From Actinomadura latina NBRC 106108 (GTDB lineage: Bacteria; Actinomycetota; Actinomycetes; Streptosporangiales; Streptosporangiaceae): DNA of 64,000 nucleotides. A model generated the notes under the pieces. It had not been told where the DNA came from and did not search any database. It saw only the letters and a program-made list of their open reading frames with translations. Every line of letters starts with the position of its first letter. Within the stretch, counting starts at the first letter, position 1. Position numbers and translations under genes: made by a program. The stretch covers positions 1 through 64,000 of the forward strand of contig NZ_BCQS01000027.1 in NCBI RefSeq assembly GCF_001552195.1, read 5' to 3'. This document shows positions 17,412 through 25,302 of the stretch, in pieces.

Positions 17412-18600
17412 CAACCGGGACCTGGACGGGCTGCGCGTCGCGCTCGTCCTCGGCACCAGCGCGGGCGGCGTCGGGCGGCACGTCCGGTCCGTCGCGGCGG
17501 GCATCGCCGGACGCGGCGCCCGCGTGCTCGTGTGCGGGCCCGCGCAGACCGGGGAGCGGTTCGGTTTCGCCGGGCCCGGCGTCCGGTTCGCCGAGGTCGA
17601 CCTCGGCGACCGGCCCCGCCCGGTGAGCGACGCGAAGGCCGTGGCGCGGCTGCGGTCGCTGCTGCGCGGTGCCGACGTGGTGCACGCGCACGGGCTGCGG
17701 GCCGGCGCGCTCGCCGTGGCGGCGGGCGCGCGGGTCGCGCCGGGGCCGCTGCGGTTCTCGCGGGGCGGCCCGCCGCTGGCCGTCACCCTGCACAACGCCG
17801 TCATCGCGGGCGGGCGGACGGCCGCCGTGTACGGGGCGCTGGAGCGGATCGTGGCGCGCGGCGCCACCCGCGTCCTCGGCGTGTCGCCCGATCTGGAGGA
17901 GCGGATGCGGTCCCTCGGCGCCCGGTCGGTGGGGCACGCGATCGTGCCCGCGCCGGCGCCGCGGGCGCAGCCGGGGCCGGCCGTCCGCGCCGACCTGCGG
18001 GCGGAGCTGGGCGTGGGGGAGCGGCCGCTGATACTCACGGTCGGGCGGCTCGCCGAGCAGAAGGGCCTGCCCACGCTGCTGGACGCCGCCGCCGGGTGGG
18101 CCGGGCGCACCCCGCCGCCGCTCGTCGCGATCGCCGGCGACGGCCCCCTCGAAGACGACCTGCGCGCCCGGATCGAGGCGGAGGACCTGCCCGTGCGGCT
18201 GCTCGGCGCCCGCTCCGACGTCCCCGGCCTGCTGGCCGCGTGCGACGTGGCGGTCGTGCCGAGCGTGTGGGAGGGGCAGCCGCTGGTCGTCCAGGAGATC
18301 CTGCGGGCGGGCCGGCCGCTCGTCGCCACCCGCGTCGGCGGCATACCGGGCATGGTCGGGGCGGGGCGGCCCGCCGGGGACTCGCTCCTGCACGGGCCGG
18401 AGAGCGACACGGCGCTGCTCGTGCCGCCGGGCGACGCGGAGGCGCTGGAGCGCGCGGTGGCGCGCGTCCTGGACGACCCGTCGCTCGCCGCGCGGCTCGC
18501 GTCGGCCGCCGCGGAGCGTTCGGCGCTGCTGCCGGGGGAGGACGACGCCGTCGACCAGCTCGCGGGCGTCTACCGGGAGCTCGCCGGCACCCGGCGCTGA
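17404..18600 (+). CDS. GT4 glycosyltransferase
   Basis: 398-aa cytoplasmic glycosyltransferase of family 4 (GT-B fold, retaining). The N-domain starts with LGTSAGGVGRHVRSVAAG. The C-domain holds TVGRLAEQKGLPTLLDA and the nucleotide-sugar motif with two glutamates seven residues apart in WEGQPLVVQEILRAG, then TRVGGIPGM. It overlaps the flippase gene by 8 bases. With the two membrane proteins upstream this suggests a small pathway: load a lipid carrier, extend the glycan, flip it. The acceptor cannot be told from sequence. Confidence 0.87.
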   Translation: MADNRDLDGLRVALVLGTSAGGVGRHVRSVAAGIAGRGARVLVCGPAQTGERFGFAGPGVRFAEVDLGDRPRPVSDAKAVARLRSLLRGADVVHAHGLRAGALAVAAGARVAPGPLRFSRGGPPLAVTLHNAVIAGGRTAAVYGALERIVARGATRVLGVSPDLEERMRSLGARSVGHAIVPAPAPRAQPGPAVRADLRAELGVGERPLILTVGRLAEQKGLPTLLDAAAGWAGRTPPPLVAIAGDGPLEDDLRARIEAEDLPVRLLGARSDVPGLLAACDVAVVPSVWEGQPLVVQEILRAGRPLVATRVGGIPGMVGAGRPAGDSLLHGPESDTALLVPPGDAEALERAVARVLDDPSLAARLASAAAERSALLPGEDDAVDQLAGVYRELAGTRR

Positions 18601-18689
18601 GCCTTGGATGCGCCGACCCGGGGCCCGGTTCGGAACCGGATCGGGAAATTACCGCGAACCCGGGAACGCACCCTCGGCGACCTGCGTTG

Positions 18690-18833
18690 GAATAGGCAAT
18701 TGGAGGGGAGTATCCCCGCGCGCGGTTCTCGTCAGTACGGTCGGTCCATACCGGCCCGGGTTCCGCGGCCCGCGATCTGTTCAGGGCGGGAGAGACCTCC
18801 AGCGCTCGTTCGTGTCCGCTGGAGGTGTTCACG
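18690..18833 (+). ncRNA. yybP-ykoY manganese riboswitch
   Basis: The aptamer is recognised by GAGGGGAGTATCCCC at 18704-18718, the CGTCAGTACGG element at 18730-18740 and GAGAGACCTCC at 18790-18800. Helix P1 pairs 18701-18706 with 18796-18801. This family binds Mn2+ and often precedes TerC-family genes. The strand 18796-18804 can instead pair perfectly with 18817-18825, a hairpin that hides the GGAGG ribosome site at 18821-18825. Mn2+ binding, by holding P1, would free the site: a translational ON switch. Confidence 0.88.
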
Positions 18834-19874
18834 TTGACCGTCTCACCCCTGGTGTGGGGCCTGACCATCGCAGGCATCCTCGCCGTCATCGCCGCCGACC
18901 TGTTCCTGATCCACCGCAACGACACGCGGGAATTCACCACCCGCAGGGCCGCGTTCTGGTCCACGGTCTACATCGGCCTCGCCGCGCTGTTCGGCATCGG
19001 CGTCTGGCTCTTCGCCGGCGGCCGGTACGCCGGGGAGTACTTCGGCGGGTTCGTCACCGAGAAGAGCCTCAGCGTCGACAACCTCTTCGTGTTCATGGTG
19101 ATCCTCACGCGGTTCGCCGTGCCGAAGCAGGCGCAGCACGCCGTGCTGATGGCGGGCATCGTGATCGCGCTGCTGCTGCGCGGCATCTTCATCGCGGTCG
19201 GCGCCGCGGCGATCTCGACCTTCACGTGGGTGTTCTTCATCTTCGGCGCGTTCCTCATCTGGACCGCGATCGGGCTGGTGCGCGGCGACGAGGACGAGGA
19301 GTTCACGGAGAACCGGCTGCTGCGGTGGGCCAAGCGCGTCATCCCCACCTCGGACGAGTACGAGGGCAGCCGGTTCGTCACCCGGGTGGGCGGCCGCCGG
19401 CTGATGACCCCGATGGCCATCGTGATGATCGCGATCGGCTCCACCGACGTGCTGTTCGCGCTGGACTCCATCCCGGCGATCTTCGGACTGACCACCGAGC
19501 CGTACCTGGTCTTCACGGCCAACGCGTTCGCGCTGATGGGCCTGGTCCAGCTGTACTTCCTGCTCGGCGGCCTCACCGACCGGCTGGTGTACCTCGCGCA
19601 CGGGCTGGCGTTCATCCTCGGGTTCATCGGGGTCAAGCTGATCTTCCACGCGCTGCACGAGTACGGTGTGGGCTGGGCGCCGGAGATCCCGATCTGGGTG
19701 TCCCTCGCGGTGATCGCCGGAACCCTGACGGCCACCACGGTGGCGAGCCTCGCCGCCGGTCGCAGGCCGTCGGGCAAGGGGCTGCGCGAGCCGCTGCACG
19801 AGGTCGGTGGAGACGGCAGGGTCGGCGGGGACGGCGCGGACGAGCCGGACGCCGCCGCGACACGCGAGAGCTGA
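18834..19874 (+). CDS. TerC/Alx family Mn exporter
   Basis: 346-aa integral membrane protein of the TerC family, with about eight to nine membrane spans. Members such as Alx and YkoY export or balance manganese. Typical text is AGGRYAGEYFGGFVTEKSLSVDNLFVF, SDEYEGSRFV, STDVLFALDSIPAIFGLT and ALMGLVQLYFLLGGL, with the intramembrane acidic residues of the family. TTG 18834 was chosen because GGAGG ends 8 bases before it; the in-frame GTG 18825 lies inside that site. The upstream manganese riboswitch agrees with a manganese role. The C-terminal ~40 residues are acidic and Gly-rich. Confidence 0.92.
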   Translation: MTVSPLVWGLTIAGILAVIAADLFLIHRNDTREFTTRRAAFWSTVYIGLAALFGIGVWLFAGGRYAGEYFGGFVTEKSLSVDNLFVFMVILTRFAVPKQAQHAVLMAGIVIALLLRGIFIAVGAAAISTFTWVFFIFGAFLIWTAIGLVRGDEDEEFTENRLLRWAKRVIPTSDEYEGSRFVTRVGGRRLMTPMAIVMIAIGSTDVLFALDSIPAIFGLTTEPYLVFTANAFALMGLVQLYFLLGGLTDRLVYLAHGLAFILGFIGVKLIFHALHEYGVGWAPEIPIWVSLAVIAGTLTATTVASLAAGRRPSGKGLREPLHEVGGDGRVGGDGADEPDAAATRES

Positions 19875-19908
19875 CATCCCGCGGCACTCCCCACTGACCC
19901 GAATCCTG

Positions 19909-19937
19909 TTCTAGAATCTCAGTCAAAAGGTCTGAGA
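19909..19937 (+). promoter_or_regulatory. Palindromes before acyl-CoA dehydrogenase
   Basis: An 8-bp perfect palindrome TTCTAGAA (19909-19916) is followed by a 6-bp inverted repeat (19917-19922 with 19932-19937). Both lie within 40 bp of the start codon of the downstream gene. They could be a repressor operator of a fatty-acid or steroid regulator; I cannot match a specific consensus. Confidence 0.35.
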
Positions 19938-19948
19938 GAGGGTTACGC

Positions 19949-22135
19949 ATGGCCATCGGGCTGACCGAGGAGCACGAGGCGCTCGCCGAATCGGTGCGCG
20001 GCTTCGCCGAGCGCAACATCCCGGCGACGGCCGTCCGGGCCGTGCTGGACGCCGACGAGGAGGCCAGGCCCGGGTTCTGGCCCGCCCTGGCGGAGCAGGG
20101 CCTGCTGGGCCTGCACCTGGACGAGGAGCACGGCGGGCAGGGCTACGGGCTGCTGGAGCTGTCGGTCGTGCTGGAGGAGCTGGGCCGGGCCGCCGCGCCC
20201 GGCCCGTTCCTGCCGACCGTCCTGGCGAGCGCGGTCATCGACGCGTCCAGCAACGCCAAGCTGCGCGCGGAGGTGCTGCCCGCGCTCGCCGACGGGTCGA
20301 AGACCGCGGCGGTCGCGCTGGACGGCACGCTGACCGGCCGCCGCGACGGCGGCTCCCTGATCGTGTCCGGCACGTCCGGGACGGTGCTCGGCGCCGCGCT
20401 CGCCGACGTGATCGTCCTGCCGGTCGCGGCCGAGGACGGCGAGCAGTGGGTCGCGGTCGACGCCGCCGACCTCACCGTCACCCCGGTCGCGAGCCTGGAC
20501 CGGGTCCGCCGCGTCGCCGCCGTCGAGGCGTCCGATGTCGCCGTCGCCGCCGACCGCGTCGCGGACGGCCTCACCACCGGCCGGGTGAAGGACCTCGCCG
20601 CCGCGCTGTTCGGCGCCGAGGCCGCCGGCCTCGCCGGGTGGCTGGTCGAGACCGCCGCCGAGTACGCCAAGGTCCGCGAGCAGTTCGGCCGCCCGATCGG
20701 CCAGTTCCAGGGCGTCAAGCACAAGGCCGCCCGCGCGCTCATCGCGCTGGAGCAGGCCCGCGCCGCCGCGTGGGACGCCTCCCGCGCCATGGACGAGGGC
20801 ACCGAGGAAGCCGGGTTCGCCGCCGCCGTCTCCGCCGTCATCGCGCTCGACGCCGGCGTGCAGACCGCCCGCGACGCCATCCAGATCCTCGGCGGCATCG
20901 GCTTCACGTGGGAGCACGACGCGCACGTCTACCTGCGCCGCGCCCTCACCCTCCGGTCGCTGCTCGGCCCGTCCAAGGACTGGGCCGCCAAGATCGCGAC
21001 GCTGGCGCTGGACGGGGACCGCCGCGAGGTCGTCCTCGAACTCGACGCGGACGCCCAGCCGCTGCGCGAGCGGATCCGCGCCGAGATCGCCGAGCTGGCC
21101 GCGGCCGAGGACAGGGCCGCCCGGATGGGCGACGAGGGCTGGACCGTCCCGCACTTCCCGAAGCCGTGGGGCCGGGAGGCGGGGCCGGTCGAGCAGATCC
21201 TCATCCAGCAGGAGCTGAAGGCCGCCAAGGTCAAGGCCCCGAACCTGGGGATCGGCGCCTGGCTGGTGCCGTCCCTCGTCCGCTACGGGTCGGACGAGCA
21301 GAAGGAGCGCTTCCTGCGCCCGACGCTGCGCGGCCAGATCGTCTGGTGCCAGCTGTTCTCCGAGCCGGGCGCCGGCTCCGACCTCGCGTCCCTGTCGATG
21401 AAGGCCGAGCGCGTCGAGGGCGGCTGGAAGCTCACCGGCCAGAAGATCTGGACGTCCCTGGCCCAGCACGCCCAGTGGGGCTTCTGCATCGCCCGCACCG
21501 ACCCCGGCGCGCCCAAGCACGACGGCATCACCTACTTCCTCGTCGACATGAAGGCCGCGGGGGTGGACGTCCGCCCGCTGCGCGAGCTGACCGGTGAGGC
21601 GCTGTTCAACGAGGTGTTCCTGGACGGCGTGTTCGTCCCGGACGAGCAGGTCGTCGGCGAGGTGGACAAGGGCTGGCAGGTCGCGCGGAACACGCTCTCC
21701 AACGAGCGGGTGTCGCTGTCGACCGGCGGCGGCCTCGGCATGGGCGTCCCCGAGCTGCTGAGGTTCTTCCGGGACCGCGACCTCGACGCCGTCGCCACCG
21801 CCGAGGTCGGCAAGCTCGTCGCGCAGGGCCAGTCGATCGACCTGCTGGGCCTGCGCACCACCCTGAAGCAGCTGAACGGCGTGGAGCCGGGCGCGGAGGC
21901 CAGCGTCCGCAAGCTCCTCGGCGTCCAGTTCAACCAGGACGTCGCCGACTACTGCTGGGCCGCGCAGGGCACGGCCGCCGCCACCGAGGTCCCCATGACC
22001 GAGAGCGGCATCGTCGCCCGCGCCATGCTGTTCAGCCGCGCGATGACCATCTACGGCGGCACGACGGAGGTCCAGCTGAACATCATCGGCGAGCGCATCC
22101 TCGGCCTGCCCCGCGACGCCGAGCCCGGCAAGTAG
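19949..22135 (+). CDS. Two-domain acyl-CoA dehydrogenase (FadE6-like)
   Basis: 728-aa flavoprotein made of two acyl-CoA dehydrogenase modules in one chain, the length and layout of mycobacterial FadE6. Module one (about 1-365) has REQFGRPIGQFQGVKH and ILGGIGFTWEHDAHVYLRRA. Module two (about 370-728) has WCQLFSEPGAGSDLASL (flavin/substrate loop), KIWTSLAQHA and IYGGTTEVQLNIIGERILG. In the second module YGGT replaces the YEGT that carries the catalytic Glu of medium-chain enzymes, usual in FadE-type proteins. It would oxidise an acyl-CoA in fatty acid or sterol breakdown. ATG 19949 has GAGAGAGGG upstream. Confidence 0.9.
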   Translation: MAIGLTEEHEALAESVRGFAERNIPATAVRAVLDADEEARPGFWPALAEQGLLGLHLDEEHGGQGYGLLELSVVLEELGRAAAPGPFLPTVLASAVIDASSNAKLRAEVLPALADGSKTAAVALDGTLTGRRDGGSLIVSGTSGTVLGAALADVIVLPVAAEDGEQWVAVDAADLTVTPVASLDRVRRVAAVEASDVAVAADRVADGLTTGRVKDLAAALFGAEAAGLAGWLVETAAEYAKVREQFGRPIGQFQGVKHKAARALIALEQARAAAWDASRAMDEGTEEAGFAAAVSAVIALDAGVQTARDAIQILGGIGFTWEHDAHVYLRRALTLRSLLGPSKDWAAKIATLALDGDRREVVLELDADAQPLRERIRAEIAELAAAEDRAARMGDEGWTVPHFPKPWGREAGPVEQILIQQELKAAKVKAPNLGIGAWLVPSLVRYGSDEQKERFLRPTLRGQIVWCQLFSEPGAGSDLASLSMKAERVEGGWKLTGQKIWTSLAQHAQWGFCIARTDPGAPKHDGITYFLVDMKAAGVDVRPLRELTGEALFNEVFLDGVFVPDEQVVGEVDKGWQVARNTLSNERVSLSTGGGLGMGVPELLRFFRDRDLDAVATAEVGKLVAQGQSIDLLGLRTTLKQLNGVEPGAEASVRKLLGVQFNQDVADYCWAAQGTAAATEVPMTESGIVARAMLFSRAMTIYGGTTEVQLNIIGERILGLPRDAEPGK

Positions 22136-22141
22136 GGCCGG

Positions 22142-22498
22142 TCAGCGGGGCCGGAAGGCGTAGGTGAAGTTCACCAGGACGATGCCGGCGATGACGAACA
22201 GCAGGCCGGGGAGGCCGGCGTTGACGACGCCGATCGCGCTCAGCGGGATCGCGGCGAGCAGCGACAGCACCGCCATGGCCAGGCTGTGATCGCGGGCCGC
22301 GCCGGGCTGGTCGGCGCCGCGCCGCGCTCCGGGTGCCGGACGGTACCGGGAGCGCGGCGCGGCGGTGCGGGAGTCCAGGGCCTGCTCGATGCGGTCCACG
22401 ACCGTCTCGATGAAGGCGTCGTCGTAGTCGGGTCCGAGCTCGCGCCGGGCCGCCATCGCCGCCGTGAGGTCCTCGCGCGGCAGTCGTGGGGTGGTCAT
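22142..22498 (-). CDS. Small two-TM membrane protein
   Basis: 118-aa protein of unknown function. The N-terminal half is charged and helical (EDLTAAMAARRELGPDYDDAFIETVVDRIEQALDSR). Two membrane segments follow (SLAMAVLSLLAAIPLSAIGVV and LPGLLFVIAGIVLVNFTYAF) with a short basic end. A charged N-terminus ahead of a pair of C-terminal helices is common in actinobacterial small membrane proteins. ATG 22498 starts at the first good residue; the longer open frame up to 22609 overlaps the divergent lipoprotein promoter. It is convergent with the dehydrogenase, 6 bases away. Confidence 0.75.
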   Translation of the reverse strand: MTTPRLPREDLTAAMAARRELGPDYDDAFIETVVDRIEQALDSRTAAPRSRYRPAPGARRGADQPGAARDHSLAMAVLSLLAAIPLSAIGVVNAGLPGLLFVIAGIVLVNFTYAFRPR

Positions 22499-22620
22499 GG
22501 CTCCGTTATAGGCGGCCGGCGGCCGCGGCCGCCTCACCCCGGGGGGCGAACCGGCCGGTACCCCGCAGGTAGCAAGCGGAATACACTGCCGCTTTCGCCA
22601 CAGATCCACGGGAGGTCTTC

Positions 22621-23043
22621 GTGACCCGTTCGAGCGTCCTCGCCGTCTGCGCCGCCGCCGCGCTCGCGTTGAGCGGGTGCGGCGGGGGTGAGAAGAAGGA
22701 CGCGGCGGAGGCGGATCCGTCCGCGCCGGCGACGGCGCTGGCGCCGCTGCCGGTGGTGAAGCCGTCCGACGTGAAGCCGCTCGTCGGACGGTGGGTCGGC
22801 ACGGCCGATGACTTCTTCCAGTTCACGGCGGACGGCAGCGGCGTGTGGGTGCGCGGGAAGCAGAAGCTGTGGAGCGGCACGGCCATCCCCGAGGGCGGCG
22901 GCAAGTTCCGCTTCTCGTGGCAGGGCGGCGACCCGCAGACCGCGTCCTACTGGGGGGTCAGTCTCGAGGACGCGCACACGCTCGTCTTCGCGGGGACCAA
23001 CCAGAAGTACAAGAAGGCCGCCGCGAAGAAGGGCAAGGAATGA
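22621..23043 (+). CDS. Lipoprotein
   Basis: 140-aa predicted lipoprotein. The signal peptide ends in lipobox LSGC with Cys near residue 20, followed by a Gly/Lys/Ala linker. The mature domain of about 90 residues has repeated short beta strands (LVGRWVGTADDFFQF, GSGVWVRGKQKLW, KFRFSWQGG, YWGVSL), a small calycin-like barrel. No family is certain. GTG 22621 follows a GGGAGG site. The stop overlaps the ATG of the MoxR gene, so the lipoprotein is the first gene of the MoxR-VWA operon. Confidence 0.82.
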   Translation: MTRSSVLAVCAAAALALSGCGGGEKKDAAEADPSAPATALAPLPVVKPSDVKPLVGRWVGTADDFFQFTADGSGVWVRGKQKLWSGTAIPEGGGKFRFSWQGGDPQTASYWGVSLEDAHTLVFAGTNQKYKKAAAKKGKE

Positions 23044-23909
23044 CCGACGGAATGTTCGCCTCGCCCGCCGACGTGGAGGCCAGGCTGGCCGGCGTCAGCT
23101 ACCTCGCGGACGAGGCGATCGCGACGACCGTGTACCTCGCGCAGGCGCTCGGGAAGCCGCTGCTCGTGGAGGGCCCGGCCGGGGTCGGCAAGACCGAGCT
23201 GGCGAAGGCCGTCGCGGCGTCGACCGGCGCGGAGCTGATCCGGCTGCAGTGCTACGAGGGGCTGGACGAGGCCCGCGCGCTCTACGAGTTCAACTACAAG
23301 AAGCAGCTCCTCGCCATCCAGGCGGCCCCGGCGGACCGGGCGTGGCAGGAGACCCACGACGACATCTTCTCCGAGGAGTTCCTGCTGGAGCGGCCGCTGC
23401 TGGCGGCGATCCGGCGGAGCGAGCCGACCGTCCTGCTGATCGACGAGGCGGACAAGGCCGACGTCGAGGTGGAGGGCATGCTGCTGGAGGTCCTGTCGGA
23501 CTTCCAGGTGACGATCCCCGAGCTGGGCACGGTCGGCGCGGTGCGGCGCCCGTTCGTGCTCATCACGTCGAACGCGGCGCGGGAGCTGTCGGAGGCGCTG
23601 AAGCGCCGCTGCCTCTACCTGCACCTGGACTACCCGGCGCCGGAGCGGGAGCGCGACATCGTCCTCGCGCAGGTGCCGGGGATCGAGGCGGAGCTGGCCG
23701 AGCAGCTCGTCCGCACGGTGGGGACGCTGCGCGACCTGGAGATCAAGAAGGCGCCGTCGATCGCCGAGACCGTCGACTGGGCGCGCACCCTGCTGGCCCT
23801 CGGCCTGGACGAGCTGGACGAGGCCGCCGTCGCGCGGACCCTCGGCGTCGTCCTCAAGCACGTCTCCGACCAGGAGCGCGCCGTGAAGGAACTGGGGCTG
23901 CAAGGCTGA
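23040..23909 (+). CDS. MoxR-family AAA+ ATPase
   Basis: 289-aa AAA+ ATPase of the MoxR branch (CoxD-like subgroup). Walker A is GPAGVGKTE near residues 44-52. Walker B is LLIDEADKADVEVEGMLLEVL, and the sensor is VLITSNAARELSEALKRRCLYL. MoxR ATPases act as chaperones that insert cofactors or activate partner enzymes, usually with a VWA-domain protein coded next door, as here. The ATG overlaps the lipoprotein stop (ATGA) and the VWA gene follows 1 base after the stop, so the three are co-translated. Confidence 0.9.
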   Translation: MTDGMFASPADVEARLAGVSYLADEAIATTVYLAQALGKPLLVEGPAGVGKTELAKAVAASTGAELIRLQCYEGLDEARALYEFNYKKQLLAIQAAPADRAWQETHDDIFSEEFLLERPLLAAIRRSEPTVLLIDEADKADVEVEGMLLEVLSDFQVTIPELGTVGAVRRPFVLITSNAARELSEALKRRCLYLHLDYPAPERERDIVLAQVPGIEAELAEQLVRTVGTLRDLEIKKAPSIAETVDWARTLLALGLDELDEAAVARTLGVVLKHVSDQERAVKELGLQG

Positions 23910-23910
23910 G

Positions 23911-25302
23911 ATGGCGTCCCTCGTCGACCGGCACACCGGGTTCGTGGCGGAGCTGCGCCGGGCCGGGCTGCCAGTGTCGGTCGCGGAGGGCCTCGACGCG
24001 GTCCGCGCCATGCAGGCGATCGACCTGCTCGACCGCGAGTCGCTGCGCGCCGCCTACGCGGCGACGGTCGTCAAGCGGCCCCAGCACCGCCCGACGTTCG
24101 ACACGCTCTTCGACCTGTGGTTCCCGGCCGCGGTCGGGGACGGAGCGGGGACGGAACCGGACCGGTCCGCGCGGACGCTGAACGACGACGGGCGTCCCGT
24201 CCCGCCCGCGCTCGACCCCCAGGTGCAGGCCCGCCGCGACGAGCTGGCCGAGCTGCTGCTCTCCGGCGACGACGCGGGGCTGCGGCAGTTCGCGCGCCTG
24301 GCCGTCGCGGAGTACGGGCGGACGCCGGGGCAGGAGTCGTGGTTCTCGTCCGGGGTCATCAACGCGCTGTCTCCCGACACGCTCATGGCGCGGCTGCTGA
24401 ACGCCGTCCTGGGCGGGCAGGAGCGCGGCGGGATGGCCGAGCGGGTCGCGCGCCGGACGTTCCGCGACCGCGTCTCCCGGTTCCGGGACCTGGTCGCGGG
24501 CGAGGTGCGGCGGCGAATCGCCGAGGACACCGGCGTCGAGCGGACCGCCCGCATCACCGTCCGCCCGCCGCTGGAGCGCCTCGACTTCGCCGGCGCGAGC
24601 CGGGCCGAGATGGAGGCGCTGCGGCGCGAGGTGTACCCGCTGGCGCGCAAGCTCGCGTCCCGGCTGGTGCAGAGGCAGCGGCACGGCCGCCGGGGCCGGC
24701 TGGACTTCCGCCGGACGGTCCGCGCGTCCCTGGCCAGCGGGGGAGTGCCGCTCACCACCCACCACCGGCCGCGCCGCCCGCACAAGCCGGAGCTGGTCGT
24801 GCTGTGCGACGCCAGCGACTCGGTGTCGGCGTTCGCGCACTTCACGCTGCTGCTGACGTTCGCGCTGCGGGAGCAGTTCAGCAAGGTCCGCGCGTTCGCC
24901 TTCATCGACGCCACCGACGAGATCACCAAGTACTTCGCGCACGGCACGGACGTCGTGGACGCGATGGCGCGCCTCGCCGCCGAGGCCGACCTCGTCTGGA
25001 TCACCGGCCGCTCCAACTACGGCCACGCCATCAAGGTGTTCGACGACAAGTACCGCGACGCCATCACGCCCAAGACGTCCCTGCTGATCCTGGGGGACGC
25101 GCGCTCCAACTACGGGGAGCTGTCGCTGCCGATCGTCCGGTCGATGGTGGACCGCGCCCGGCACGCGTACTGGCTGAACCCCGAGCCGCGCGCCCAGTGG
25201 GACACCGGCGACTCGGCCGCGTCCCGCTACGGCGAGCTGCTCCCCATGTTCGAGTGCCGCAACCTGACGCAGCTCGCCGCGTTCATCGAGGAACTCGCCT
25301 AG
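23911..25302 (+). CDS. VWA (CoxE-like) domain protein
   Basis: 463-aa soluble protein of the CoxE-like VWA family. About 280 N-terminal helical residues precede a von Willebrand A domain whose metal site is CDASDSVSAF (DxSxS) near residue 295. Later parts of the site are WITGRSNYGHA and ILGDARSNYG. It is the obligate partner of the adjacent MoxR ATPase; together such pairs mature metalloenzymes or multi-subunit complexes. No carbon monoxide dehydrogenase or other client gene lies in this window. The TAG stop shares CTAG with the convergent MFS gene. Confidence 0.9.
   Translation: MASLVDRHTGFVAELRRAGLPVSVAEGLDAVRAMQAIDLLDRESLRAAYAATVVKRPQHRPTFDTLFDLWFPAAVGDGAGTEPDRSARTLNDDGRPVPPALDPQVQARRDELAELLLSGDDAGLRQFARLAVAEYGRTPGQESWFSSGVINALSPDTLMARLLNAVLGGQERGGMAERVARRTFRDRVSRFRDLVAGEVRRRIAEDTGVERTARITVRPPLERLDFAGASRAEMEALRREVYPLARKLASRLVQRQRHGRRGRLDFRRTVRASLASGGVPLTTHHRPRRPHKPELVVLCDASDSVSAFAHFTLLLTFALREQFSKVRAFAFIDATDEITKYFAHGTDVVDAMARLAAEADLVWITGRSNYGHAIKVFDDKYRDAITPKTSLLILGDARSNYGELSLPIVRSMVDRARHAYWLNPEPRAQWDTGDSAASRYGELLPMFECRNLTQLAAFIEELA

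Noticed and set aside
14349..18410. 1353-codon minus-strand open frame
   Set aside because: It is antisense to steB, the MraY-like gene, the flippase and the glycosyltransferase, all of which have recognisable motifs.
18604..18837. 77-codon ORF between the glycosyltransferase and terC
   Set aside because: The DNA is fully explained as a riboswitch with conserved elements and an SD-sequestering hairpin.
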